Assembly (NCBI RefSeq): GCF_900104035.1 | Contig: NZ_FNIT01000001.1 | Span: 62,001 to 126,000, forward strand | Source of the DNA: Aureimonas jatrophae | GTDB lineage: Bacteria; Pseudomonadota; Alphaproteobacteria; Rhizobiales; Rhizobiaceae | DNA length: 64,000 bases | Direction: 5' to 3' | Shown here: positions 52,819-62,223 of the stretch, one piece after another | Layout of the letters: every line of letters begins with the position of its first letter | Position numbering within the stretch: the stretch's first letter is position 1 | The notes under the pieces: model-generated | What the model was told of the DNA's origin: nothing | Database searches by the model: none | Seen by the model: the letters and a program-made list of their open reading frames with translations, nothing else | Position numbers and translations under genes: made by a program

Positions 52819-54231
52819 ATGTCGGAAGGCGGAAATCGGAGCGGCGCCGCGCAGGCGGACGAGGGCGACCTTCACCGGGTCATGGGACCGAAGCTCCTGC
52901 TCTTGTTCATCGTCGGCGACATCCTCGGTACGGGCGTCTATGCGCTGACGGGACAGGTCGCGGCCGAGGTCGGCGGCGTCGTGTGGCTGCCGTTCCTGGT
53001 GGCCTTCGCCGTCGCGCTCGTCACGGCCTTCTCGTATCTCGAACTCGTCACGAAGTACCCGAAGGCCGCCGGCGCCGCGCTCTACACCCACAAGGCCTTC
53101 GGCATCCACTTCGTCACGTTCCTGATCGCCTTCGCGGTCATGGCATCCGGCATCACCTCGGCCTCGACGGCGAGCCGGGCCTTCGCCTCCAACATGTCGG
53201 CGGCCTTCGACCTCGGCCTGGGCGGATGGGGCGTGACGCTTGCCGCGCTCGGCTTCATGGCGCTGGTCGCCATCGTCAACGTGCGCGGCGTCGGCGAGAG
53301 CGTGAAGGCGAACGTCGTTCTGACCCTCGTAGAGCTGACGGGCCTTTTGATCATCATCGCGATCGGCCTCTGGGCGATCATGGGGGGGCAGGGCGACGTC
53401 AGCCGCACCTGGACCTTCGAGCCGGCGGGCGACAAGGGTGTCGTGTGGAGCGTCGTGACCGCGACGACGCTCGCCTTCTTCGCGATGGTCGGCTTCGAGG
53501 ACTCGGTGAACATGGCCGAGGAAACGCGCGACCCCGTGCGCATCTTCCCGAAGGTGCTGCTCGGCGGCCTCCTGATCACCGGCGCGATCTACATCCTCGT
53601 CTCGGTGTCGGCGATCACGCTCGTGCCGGCCGCCGAGCTCGGCGAGGGCGACACCCCGCTTCTCAAGGTCGTCCAGGCCGGTGCACCGGGTTTCCCGATC
53701 GGCGTCTTCGGCGTGATCACCATGTTCGCGGTCGCCAACTCGGCGCTGATCAACATGCTGATGGCCAGCCGGCTCGTCTACGGCATGAGCCGCGAGCGCG
53801 TGCTGCCGCACGTGCTCGGGCGCGTCCATCCCGGCCGTCGAACGCCCGTGGTCGCGATCCTGTTCACGACGCTGCTCGCGGTCGGCCTCATCACCTTCGT
53901 CGGCGAGGTGCCGGCGCTCGGCGGCACGACGGCGCTGTTGCTTCTGGCGGTCTTCACCGTGGTCAATGTCGCGGTGCTCGTGCTGCGGCGCGACCCCGTG
54001 GGGCACAAGCACTTCCGCACGCCGACCGTTCTGCCGGTGCTGGGCGCGGCGAGCTGCGCCTTTCTGGTTGGGCCGTGGACGGGCCGCGATCCCGTGCAAT
54101 ACCTGATCGCCGCGATCCTGCTCGGCATCGGCGTGCTTCTCTGGCTCGCGACCGTCGCCATCATGCGTGCGCGCGGCGAGGCGCCGGACGGCTCGATGCG
54201 CAACCTCAAGGTCGACGGCCCGGTGAACTGA
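52819..54231 (+). CDS. APC family amino-acid permease
   Basis: A 470-aa secondary transporter with twelve membrane helices, of the amino acid/polyamine/organocation family. The first helix holds [21 protein letters not shown] (substrate-binding glycines), and [18 protein letters not shown] in helix 6 is typical of the CAT/YfnA-like group. The ATG at 52819 has GGCGGGG just upstream. The substrate is not evident. It is followed by a DUF6454 gene after 90 bases. Confidence 0.88.
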   Translation: MSEGGNRSGAAQADEGDLHRVMGPKLLLLFIVGDILGTGVYALTGQVAAEVGGVVWLPFLVAFAVALVTAFSYLELVTKYPKAAGAALYTHKAFGIHFVTFLIAFAVMASGITSASTASRAFASNMSAAFDLGLGGWGVTLAALGFMALVAIVNVRGVGESVKANVVLTLVELTGLLIIIAIGLWAIMGGQGDVSRTWTFEPAGDKGVVWSVVTATTLAFFAMVGFEDSVNMAEETRDPVRIFPKVLLGGLLITGAIYILVSVSAITLVPAAELGEGDTPLLKVVQAGAPGFPIGVFGVITMFAVANSALINMLMASRLVYGMSRERVLPHVLGRVHPGRRTPVVAILFTTLLAVGLITFVGEVPALGGTTALLLLAVFTVVNVAVLVLRRDPVGHKHFRTPTVLPVLGAASCAFLVGPWTGRDPVQYLIAAILLGIGVLLWLATVAIMRARGEAPDGSMRNLKVDGPVN

Positions 54232-54321
54232 GGGGCGGCGGGCCGCCGTCACCGGTTTGTTCTACGCATGTCATCATGGGCTGATTGGGATGTCGCCACG
54301 CGACGAAACAGGGGGAGCGTC

Positions 54322-55269
54322 ATGAAACGGCAGGTCTGGGGTGCGGTTCTGGTTGCGGCTGCGGTGATGGCGGCGGCGGGGCCGTCGATCGCGGCGGATG
54401 CGACGGTCGGCGACCGCATCCTCAAGCTCACGCGTGCCACGAAGTGGCGAAAGACCGCCGAGATCCCTCTCGCCTTCCCGACCTTCCACCCGCAGGGCAT
54501 GGTGCGGGTCGGCGACGAGTTCTTCATCTCCTCGGTCGAGATCATCAAGCCCACCACGCGCTACGAGACGCCGCGCGACGGTCTCGACCGCGACGAGGGC
54601 GAGGGGCGGGGGCATCTCTTCCGCGTATCGGCCGACGGCCGGCTGCTCGGCTCCGTGACGCTCGGCGAGGGATCGATCTACCATCCCGGCGGCATCGACT
54701 ACGACGGCCGGTCGATCTGGGTGCCCGTGGCCGAGTATCGCCCCAACAGCCGCTCCATCTTCTACCGTGTCGATCCCGCGACGATGCGGGCGGAGGAGGT
54801 TTCGCGCTTCGCGGACCACGTCGGCGGCCTCGTGCATGATACCGACGCCAACACGCTGTCCGGCGTGAGCTGGGGGTCGCGCCGCTTCTACCGCTGGCCG
54901 CTCGACGCGGACGGCCGGGTCGCGAACCCGGACGCCGACCCGATGGCGCTGCGCGTCAGCAACCCCGCCCAATACATCGACTACCAGGACTGCCACTACG
55001 CGGGCCGCGGGCGCATGGCCTGCGCGGGCCTCAACGCCTATCGCGCGACAGCCGACGGGCCGGTCTTCCGCCTGGGCGGGATCGAGCTCGTCGATCTGGC
55101 CGACCAGCGCCCCCTCTGGCAGGTGCCGGTGGAGCTGTGGGCGCCGTCCGGCCTGCCGATGACGCAGAACCCCACCTTCCTGGAAGCGACCGCGACCGGC
55201 CTGCGGGCCTACTTCATGCCCGACGACGATCGCTCCACGATCTTCGTGTACGAGGTCGACGCATCCTGA
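54322..55269 (+). CDS. DUF6454-like secreted protein
   Basis: A 315-aa protein with a signal peptide (about residues 1-24, GPSIA-AD). The remainder looks like a beta-propeller or SMP-30-like fold, with repeated blocks such as FHPQGMVRVGDEFFISSVEI, YHPGGIDYDGRSIWVPVAEY and VGGLVHDTDANTLSGVSWGS. I assign it to DUF6454 on memory of the family. The function is unknown. The ATG at 54322 has GGGGGAG seven bases upstream. It is probably periplasmic. Confidence 0.65.
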   Translation: MKRQVWGAVLVAAAVMAAAGPSIAADATVGDRILKLTRATKWRKTAEIPLAFPTFHPQGMVRVGDEFFISSVEIIKPTTRYETPRDGLDRDEGEGRGHLFRVSADGRLLGSVTLGEGSIYHPGGIDYDGRSIWVPVAEYRPNSRSIFYRVDPATMRAEEVSRFADHVGGLVHDTDANTLSGVSWGSRRFYRWPLDADGRVANPDADPMALRVSNPAQYIDYQDCHYAGRGRMACAGLNAYRATADGPVFRLGGIELVDLADQRPLWQVPVELWAPSGLPMTQNPTFLEATATGLRAYFMPDDDRSTIFVYEVDAS

Positions 55270-55319
55270 GCCCTGCGAAAGGGGCGCGCGCTGCGCGGGC
55301 GGATCGCGGGTCCCGATGC

Positions 55320-55778
55320 TCATACGGGAACCGTGGTCGTCGCCTTCACGCGCTTCAACGTGAAGCTCGTGCTGATCGAGCGAACGTTCGGCAGCTCGGT
55401 GAGCGCGTTCTTCACGGTCGCCTCGTAGTCGCGCACGCTGCGTGAGACGACCTGCAGCAGATAGTCGTGGTCGCCGCTCAGCGAGTAGCACTGGAGAATC
55501 TCTGGCACGTGCGCCACGGCCCGTTCGAACTCCTGCAGCCGCTCGCGGCGATGCTCGACGATCTTGACGAAGCAGAAGGCGACGATGTCGAAGCCCACCG
55601 CCTCCGGGTCGACGATGAACCGCTTCTCGCTGACGATGCCCGCCTCCTGCAGGCGCTGAAGACGGCGCCAGCAGGGCGTATGGCTGAGGCCCGTCTCGTC
55701 GCCGAGCTCGCGCATCGTCAGTCCGGGGCGCTCCTGGATGACGCGCAGGATGCGCCGATCCGCCTCGTCGATCTGCAT
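55320..55778 (-). CDS. Lrp/AsnC family regulator
   Basis: A 152-aa Lrp-type regulator with an N-terminal HTH (DEADRRILRVIQERPGLTMR, then ELGDETGLSHTPCWRRLQRL, residues 4-43) and a RAM ligand-binding domain (about 65-145). It is divergent from the indolepyruvate oxidoreductase gene, 181 bases away. That places it as the likely regulator of the amino-acid catabolic operon, possibly sensing an amino acid. The ATG at 55778 gives the family start. Confidence 0.93.
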   Translation of the reverse strand: MQIDEADRRILRVIQERPGLTMRELGDETGLSHTPCWRRLQRLQEAGIVSEKRFIVDPEAVGFDIVAFCFVKIVEHRRERLQEFERAVAHVPEILQCYSLSGDHDYLLQVVSRSVRDYEATVKNALTELPNVRSISTSFTLKRVKATTTVPV

Positions 55779-55959
55779 CCTCGATCCTCCCGGCGTCCGT
55801 TGCAACTTGTGGTCATCGCGTATCGGCCGCAGTGAGGATGCTGTCCGCAATTGGCGGGGAACACAAGGATAGCGTCCTCCTGAGTGCCGCTGGGCGACCC
55901 GAAATAGGGACCCTGGCCTAGCCGACCTGTGCCATTCTGGTTGCGCTGGGAGGCACAAC

Positions 55960-58900
55960 ATGGACGGGTCGCTGACGCTCGACGACAAGTACGAGGCGGA
56001 ACGGGGATCCGTCTTCCTGACCGGAACGCAGGCGCTGGTGCGCCTGCCCATGACGCAGATGCGGCGCGACCGCGCCGCCGGCCTGAACACCGGCGCGTTC
56101 ATCTCGGGCTATCGCGGCTCGCCGCTCGGCGCCTACGACCAGCAGCTCCTGGCGGCCCGGCGCTTCCTCGACCGCCACGACATCGTGTTCCAGCCCGGCC
56201 TCAACGAGGATCTGGCGGCGACCGCCGTATGGGGCAGCCAGCAGCTGCATCTCTCGCCCGGCGCCCGCAAGGACGGCATCGTCGGCTTCTGGTACGGCAA
56301 GGGACCGGGCGTCGACCGCTCGGGCGACGTCTTGAAGCATGCCAACGCCGCCGGCTCGGCGCCGCATGGCGGCGTGCTGGCGATCGCGGGCGACGATCAC
56401 ACCTGCAAGTCCTCGTCGATCCCGCACCAGTCGGACCATGCCTTCATCTCGGCTCTGATGCCCGTGCTCTACCCCTCGTCGGTGCACGAGTTCCTGGAGC
56501 TGGGGCTGCTCGGCATCGCCATGTCGCGCTTTTCCGGCTGCTGGGTCGGCTTCAAGGTCATCTCCGAGACCGTGGAGACATCCACCGTGGTCGATCTCGC
56601 GCAGGAGGCGCGCCGCTTCGTCCTGCCGGCGGACTTCGAGAGGCCGGCGGACGGCCTCAACCTGCGCTGGCCCGATCCGCCGCTCGTCCAGGACGCGCGG
56701 CTGCAGGACGTGAAGGCCTTCGCGGCGATCAGCTTCGCCCGCGCCAACGCTGTCGACCAGGTCGTGGTCGACAGCGCGCGGGCGCGCTTCGGCATCGTCG
56801 CCTCCGGCAAGGCCTACGAGGACGTGCGCCAGGCGCTGGCCGAACTGGGGCTGGGGCCTGCCGAATGGGAGGCGATCGGCCTGCGCTTCTACAAGGTGCG
56901 CATGCCCTGGCCGCTGGAGCCGCAGGGTATTCGCCGTTTCTCGGAAGGGCTCGAGGAGGTCCTGATCGTCGAGGAGCGGCGCGAGATCATCGAGAACCAG
57001 ATCAAGCAGCAGCTCTTCAACTGGCGCGCGGACGTGCGCCCGCGCATCGTCGGCAAGTTCGACCACGAGGACCATCCCGTCCTGCCGCTCTCGGCCGGGC
57101 TGACCGTGTCCACGGTCGCGCGGGCCATCGCCGCGCGCCTCATGCGGCTGGACCTGCCGGAAGGCCTGGCCGAGCGGATCGCCGAGCGCCTGCGCTTCGT
57201 CGAGGCGGCCGAGGCGCGTGGCGCCGGGCAGGTCGCGCCGGTGATCCGCCTGCCGCATTTCTGTGCCGGTTGTCCCCACAACACGTCCACCCGCGTGCCG
57301 GAAGGCTCCAAGGCCATGGCGGGGATCGGCTGCCACTTCATGGCGCAGTGGATGGACCGCAGCACCGAAACCTTCACCCACATGGGGGCGGAGGGTGTGC
57401 CCTGGACCGCGATCGGCCGCTTCACCAGTGAGCGCCATCGCTTCGTGAATCTAGGCGACGGCACCTACTTCCATTCCGGGCATCTTGCGATCCGCCAGTC
57501 GGTCGCGGCCGGCGCCAACGTCACCTACAAGATCCTCTACAACGATGCCGTCGCCATGACGGGCGGACAGCCGGTCGACGGCGTGCTCACGCCGGCGCAG
57601 ATCACGCACCAGATGCACCACGAGGGCGTCCGGCGCATCGTGCTCATGTCGGACCGTCCAGATGTCTACGACCGGGCCGATCTGGCGCCGGGCACCGCGA
57701 TCCGGCACCGCGACGAGATCGACGCCGTGATGCGCGAGTTGCGCGAGGTCGAGGGCGTCACGGTGATCGTCTACGAGCAGACCTGCGCGGCGGAGAAGCG
57801 CCGGCGCCGCAAGCGCGGCAAGGCCACCGATCCGGCCCGGCGCCTCTGGATCAACCCGGCCGTGTGCGAGGGCTGCGGCGACTGCTCGGTGCAGTCGAAC
57901 TGCATCGCCGTTGAGCCGGAGGAAACCGAGATGGGGCGCAAGCGCCGCATCAACCAGTCGGCCTGCAACAAGGACTATTCCTGCGGGAAGGGCTTCTGCC
58001 CCTCCTTCGTCACGGTTCTCGGCGCCGAGCCCAAGCGCCGCACGGCGCTCGGGCGCCCGGATGTCACCGCGCTTCCCGAGCCGACGCTGCCCGCCATCGA
58101 CCGCGCATGGAACATCGCCGTCACGGGCGTCGGCGGTACGGGCGTGCTCACGATCGGCGCGCTTCTCGGCATGGCGGCCCATATCGAGGGCAAGATCCCG
58201 ATGATCCTCGACATGGCCGGGCTGGCGCAGAAGGGCGGGGCGGTTCTCAGCCACGTGCGCATCGCGCGCGCCGACCGCCCGGTCGCCGCACCCCGCATCG
58301 CGGCGGGCGGCGCCGACCTGCTTCTGGCCGCCGATGCCGTGGTGGCCGCCGCCAAGGACAGCATCCTCCTGTGCGATCCCGGCCGCACCCATGCCGTCCT
58401 CAACACGCACAACACCCCGGTTTCCGACTTCGTGCGCGAGCGCGACTTCGACTTCCGGCAGGCCGGCGTCGAGCGCTCCGTGGAGCGGGCCGTGCGCGGC
58501 CGCGAGGACTTTCGCGACTTCTCGCGCATCGCTGTCGCCTTGTGCGGCGACGAGATCGCCGCCAACGTCCTGATGCTGGGATATGCCTGGCAGCGCGGTC
58601 GCATACCGCTGCGGCGCGAGTCCATCGCACGCGCGATCGAGCTCAACGCCGTCGCCGTTCCGTTCAATCTCATGGCCTTCGACTGGGGTCGCATGCTGGC
58701 CGCCGATCCGGGATCCGTGGAGCAGGCGACGAGCGGCGACGGGGCGCGATCGCGCGCGCTCGAGGCGCTGACGCTCGACGAGATCCTCGCGCACCGCAGG
58801 GCGCATCTGACGGCCTACCAGGATGCGGCGTTGGCCGAGCGCTACGAGCGGCGCCTCCAGCGTTTCGCGCAGGCGACGCGTCCGCTCGACGGCGACGGGA

Positions 58901-59424
58901 CGCTTCTGCGCCGGGCCGCGATCGGCTACGCGCGCGTCATGGCCTACAAGGACGAGTACGAGGTCGCCCGGCTCTACGCCTTGCCGGCCTTCCGCGAGGG
59001 CCTCGACCGCGCGTTCGAGACCGGTGGCCGGCTGCGCCTCCATCTCGCGCCCCCCTTCCTGCCGGGCCGCGATGCGCAGGGGCGGCCACGCAAGCGCGCG
59101 TTCGGATCGTGGATCCTTCCCGTGTTCGGTGTTCTCGCCCGCTTCAAGCGGCTGCGGGGCACGCCGTTCGACCCGTTCGGCCGAACCCGGGACCGCCGGC
59201 TCGAGCGGCGGATGATCGCGCTCTTCGAGGACGACCTCGACTGGGCCGAGGCGCATCTGCGCCCTGAGACTCGGGACGCGGTGGCGAGCCTCCTGTCGCT
59301 GGCGAGCGAGGTCCGCGGCTTTGGGCCGGTGAAGGCGGCGAGCTTCGAAAAGGCGATGGCGCGGCGGGAAGCCCTGCGCGCCGGGATCGAGACGGCGGCG
59401 CCCGCCGCGTTGGCGGCCGAGTAG
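55960..59424 (+). CDS. Indolepyruvate:ferredoxin oxidoreductase (fused IorAB)
   Basis: A 1154-aa single-chain oxidoreductase that oxidatively decarboxylates aryl- (or branched) 2-oxo acids to acyl-CoA, passing electrons to ferredoxin. The N-terminal pyruvate-oxidoreductase domain starts at [13 protein letters not shown]. The TPP domain has [10 protein letters not shown] (about 436) and [10 protein letters not shown] (499) with [11 protein letters not shown] cysteine cluster is at about 635 ([13 protein letters not shown]) with CGKGFCPSF after it. The gamma domain starts near 717 ([17 protein letters not shown]), and a DUF6537-like region ends the protein. Downstream are leucine-degradation genes on the same strand. 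Confidence 0.93.
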   Translation: MDGSLTLDDKYEAERGSVFLTGTQALVRLPMTQMRRDRAAGLNTGAFISGYRGSPLGAYDQQLLAARRFLDRHDIVFQPGLNEDLAATAVWGSQQLHLSPGARKDGIVGFWYGKGPGVDRSGDVLKHANAAGSAPHGGVLAIAGDDHTCKSSSIPHQSDHAFISALMPVLYPSSVHEFLELGLLGIAMSRFSGCWVGFKVISETVETSTVVDLAQEARRFVLPADFERPADGLNLRWPDPPLVQDARLQDVKAFAAISFARANAVDQVVVDSARARFGIVASGKAYEDVRQALAELGLGPAEWEAIGLRFYKVRMPWPLEPQGIRRFSEGLEEVLIVEERREIIENQIKQQLFNWRADVRPRIVGKFDHEDHPVLPLSAGLTVSTVARAIAARLMRLDLPEGLAERIAERLRFVEAAEARGAGQVAPVIRLPHFCAGCPHNTSTRVPEGSKAMAGIGCHFMAQWMDRSTETFTHMGAEGVPWTAIGRFTSERHRFVNLGDGTYFHSGHLAIRQSVAAGANVTYKILYNDAVAMTGGQPVDGVLTPAQITHQMHHEGVRRIVLMSDRPDVYDRADLAPGTAIRHRDEIDAVMRELREVEGVTVIVYEQTCAAEKRRRRKRGKATDPARRLWINPAVCEGCGDCSVQSNCIAVEPEETEMGRKRRINQSACNKDYSCGKGFCPSFVTVLGAEPKRRTALGRPDVTALPEPTLPAIDRAWNIAVTGVGGTGVLTIGALLGMAAHIEGKIPMILDMAGLAQKGGAVLSHVRIARADRPVAAPRIAAGGADLLLAADAVVAAAKDSILLCDPGRTHAVLNTHNTPVSDFVRERDFDFRQAGVERSVERAVRGREDFRDFSRIAVALCGDEIAANVLMLGYAWQRGRIPLRRESIARAIELNAVAVPFNLMAFDWGRMLAADPGSVEQATSGDGARSRALEALTLDEILAHRRAHLTAYQDAALAERYERRLQRFAQATRPLDGDGTLLRRAAIGYARVMAYKDEYEVARLYALPAFREGLDRAFETGGRLRLHLAPPFLPGRDAQGRPRKRAFGSWILPVFGVLARFKRLRGTPFDPFGRTRDRRLERRMIALFEDDLDWAEAHLRPETRDAVASLLSLASEVRGFGPVKAASFEKAMARREALRAGIETAAPAALAAE

Positions 59425-59445
59425 GTCGCGGGAGGGGCAAGAGGC

Positions 59446-60609
59446 ATGTTCCGCAATTCCATGGTGTTCGACCTCGGCGAGGAGGTGAACGCGCTGCGCG
59501 AGATGGTGCACGGCTGGGCGCAGGAGCGTCTGAAGCCGATGGCGGCCGGGATCGACCGCGCCAACCGCTTTCCCGCCGAGCTCTGGCGCGAGATGGGCGA
59601 TCTCGGCCTTCACGGCATCACGGTCGAGGAAGCCTACGGCGGCGTCGGGCTCGGCTATCTCGCCCATGTCGTGGCGGTCGAGGAGGTGGCGCGCGCCAGC
59701 GCCTCGGTCTCGCTCTCCTACGGCGCCCACTCCAACCTGTGCGTCAACCAGATCCGGCTGAACGGCACCGAGGCGCAGAAGAGGCGGTATCTGCCAGGGC
59801 TCGTGGCGGGCGACGCCGTCGGTGCGCTGGCCATGTCGGAGGCGGGCGCGGGATCGGACGTCGTCTCGATGGCGCTGCGGGCCGAGCGCCGGGGCGACCG
59901 CTTCGTCCTGAACGGCACCAAGTACTGGATCACCAACGGGCCGGACGCCGCGACGCTCGTGGTCTACGCCAAGACCGACCCGGATGCCGGGTCGCGCGGA
60001 ATCACCGCCTTCCTGGTCGAGCGGGACATGCCGGGCTTTTCCGCCTCGGCCCATTTCGACAAGCTCGGCATGCGCGGGTCCAACACGGCGGAGCTCGTCT
60101 TCCGGGACGTCGAGGTGCCGGACGAGAATGTCCTGGGGGAGGTGGGCCGCGGCGTGCGCGTCCTGATGTCGGGCCTCGACTACGAGCGCGTCGTCCTGTC
60201 CGGCATCGGGCTCGGCATCATGGCGGCCTGCCTCGACGAGATCATGCCCTACATGGCGGAGCGCCGGCAGTTCGGGCAGCCGATCGGCTCGTTCCAGATG
60301 ATGCAGGCCAAGATCGCCGACATCTACACCAAGCTGAACTCCGCCCGGGCCTATGTCTACGAGGTGGCGCGCGCGTGCGATCGGGGACGCGTGACGCGCC
60401 AGGACGCGGCGGCCTGCGTGCTCTATGCCTCGGAGGAGGCGATGACGGTCGCCCATCAGGCCGTGCAGGCGATGGGCGGGGCGGGCTTCATGAACGAGAC
60501 GCCGGTGTCGCGCCTGTTCCGCGACGCCAAGCTGATGGAGATCGGCGCGGGCACGAGCGAGATCCGCCGCATGCTGATTGGGCGCGAGCTGGTGGAGGCG
60601 CAGCGCTGA
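59446..60609 (+). CDS. ivd: Isovaleryl-CoA dehydrogenase
   Basis: FAD-dependent acyl-CoA dehydrogenase of 387 aa, converting isovaleryl-CoA to 3-methylcrotonyl-CoA in leucine breakdown. The catalytic glutamate sits in [11 protein letters not shown] (E247), the position specific to isovaleryl-CoA dehydrogenases, and [14 protein letters not shown] and [14 protein letters not shown] are family motifs. It starts 21 bases after the oxidoreductase gene, and its stop shares one base with the next gene (TGATG). Confidence 0.94.
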   Translation: MFRNSMVFDLGEEVNALREMVHGWAQERLKPMAAGIDRANRFPAELWREMGDLGLHGITVEEAYGGVGLGYLAHVVAVEEVARASASVSLSYGAHSNLCVNQIRLNGTEAQKRRYLPGLVAGDAVGALAMSEAGAGSDVVSMALRAERRGDRFVLNGTKYWITNGPDAATLVVYAKTDPDAGSRGITAFLVERDMPGFSASAHFDKLGMRGSNTAELVFRDVEVPDENVLGEVGRGVRVLMSGLDYERVVLSGIGLGIMAACLDEIMPYMAERRQFGQPIGSFQMMQAKIADIYTKLNSARAYVYEVARACDRGRVTRQDAAACVLYASEEAMTVAHQAVQAMGGAGFMNETPVSRLFRDAKLMEIGAGTSEIRRMLIGRELVEAQR

Positions 60610-62216
60610 TGGCCGCGCTTCGATCCGACGCCGTCGCGGGCTCGGCCGCATTCGCCGCCAACCGGGCCGCGCACCTGCAGGCGATCGCCGAGGTGGAGCG
60701 CGCCTTCGAGGCCGCACGGGCCGGCGGCGGCGCGGCGGCGCGTGCGCGCCACGAGGCGCGCGGAAAGCTCCTCGCCCGCGACCGGGTGGAGCGGCTGCTC
60801 GATCCCGGCTCGCCCTTCCTCGAGATTGGCGCCTTCGCCGCGCACGGGCTCTACGACGGCGACGTGCCGGCGGCCGGGGTCGTCGCCGGCATCGGCCGCG
60901 TCGAGGGGCAGGAGGTCATGGTCCTGGCCAACGACGCGACCGTGAAGGGCGGCACCTACTTCCCGCTCACGGTCAAGAAGCACCTGCGCGCGCAGGAGAT
61001 CGCGGCCGAGAACCGGCTGCCCTGCCTCTACCTCGTGGACTCCGGCGGCGCGAACCTACCGAACCAGGACGAGGTCTTCCCCGATCGCGACCACTTCGGG
61101 CGGATTTTCTTCAACCAGGCGCGGCTGTCGGCCGACGGCGTCGCGCAGATCGCGGTCGTGATGGGCTCCTGCACGGCGGGCGGCGCCTATGTGCCGGCCA
61201 TGTCGGACGTCACCATCATCGTGCGCGACCAGGGGACGATCTTCCTGGCCGGCCCGCCTCTGGTAAAGGCGGCGACGGGCGAGGTGGTGTCGGCCGAGGA
61301 ACTCGGGGGCGGCGACGTGCACACCCGCCTGTCGGGCGTCGCCGATTATCTCGCCGAGGACGATGCCCATGCGCTGGCGCTCGCGCGCCGCGCCGTGGCC
61401 GGGCTCAACCGGCGGAAGCATCCCACGCTCGCCCTGACGTCGCCGGAAGATCCGCTCTACGATCCCGACGAGATCCTCGGCGTCGTGCCCGCCGACCTGC
61501 GCACGCCCTACGACATCCGCGAGGTGATCGCGCGCCTCGTGGACGGCTCGCGCTTCGACGAGTTCAAGGCCCGCTACGGCGAGACGCTGGTCTGCGGTTT
61601 CGCACACGTCATCGGCATCCCCGTGGGGATCCTCGCGAACAATGGCGTCCTGTTTTCCGAGAGCGCGCTGAAGGGCGCGCACTTCGTCGAGCTCTGCTCG
61701 CAGCGCGGCATCCCGCTCGTGTTTCTCCAGAACATCACCGGCTTCATGGTCGGGCGCCGCTACGAGGCCGGCGGCATCGCCAAGGACGGCGCCAAGCTCG
61801 TGACCGCGGTCGCGACCAGCGCCGTGCCCAAGGTCACGATGATCGTCGGCGGCTCGTTCGGGGCGGGCAACTACGGCATGTGCGGCCGCGCCTACGGGCC
61901 GCGCTTCCTGTGGACCTGGCCGAACAGCCGCATCTCGGTGATGGGCGGCGAACAGGCGGCCGGCGTTCTCGCCACCGTGCGCCGCGCGGCGCTGGAGAAG
62001 GCGGGGCGGACCTGGTCCGACGACGAGGAGGCGGCGTTCCGGCGCCCGACGGTGGAGATGTTCGAGACGCAGTCGCATCCGCTCTACGCCTCCGCCCGAC
62101 TGTGGGACGACGGCATCGTCGACCCGCGCCGCAGCCGGGAGGTTCTCGCCCTCTCGCTGTCGGCGGCGCTGAACGCCCCGATCGAGCCGACGCGCTTCGG
62201 CGTCTTTCGCATGTGA
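60609..62216 (+). CDS. mccB: Methylcrotonyl-CoA carboxylase beta subunit
   Basis: Carboxyltransferase subunit, 535 aa, transferring CO2 from biotin to 3-methylcrotonyl-CoA. It shows [36 protein letters not shown] and [20 protein letters not shown], characteristic of MCC beta rather than propionyl-CoA carboxylase. The ATG at 60609 overlaps the ivd stop. The alpha subunit follows seven bases later. Confidence 0.95.
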   Translation: MAALRSDAVAGSAAFAANRAAHLQAIAEVERAFEAARAGGGAAARARHEARGKLLARDRVERLLDPGSPFLEIGAFAAHGLYDGDVPAAGVVAGIGRVEGQEVMVLANDATVKGGTYFPLTVKKHLRAQEIAAENRLPCLYLVDSGGANLPNQDEVFPDRDHFGRIFFNQARLSADGVAQIAVVMGSCTAGGAYVPAMSDVTIIVRDQGTIFLAGPPLVKAATGEVVSAEELGGGDVHTRLSGVADYLAEDDAHALALARRAVAGLNRRKHPTLALTSPEDPLYDPDEILGVVPADLRTPYDIREVIARLVDGSRFDEFKARYGETLVCGFAHVIGIPVGILANNGVLFSESALKGAHFVELCSQRGIPLVFLQNITGFMVGRRYEAGGIAKDGAKLVTAVATSAVPKVTMIVGGSFGAGNYGMCGRAYGPRFLWTWPNSRISVMGGEQAAGVLATVRRAALEKAGRTWSDDEEAAFRRPTVEMFETQSHPLYASARLWDDGIVDPRRSREVLALSLSAALNAPIEPTRFGVFRM

Positions 62217-62223
62217 GGCCGCC

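Noticed and set aside
57451-60717. 1088-codon minus-strand frame opposite the oxidoreductase and ivd genes
   Set aside because: It runs antisense to three clear genes, has biased shadow composition and shows no recognisable domain.
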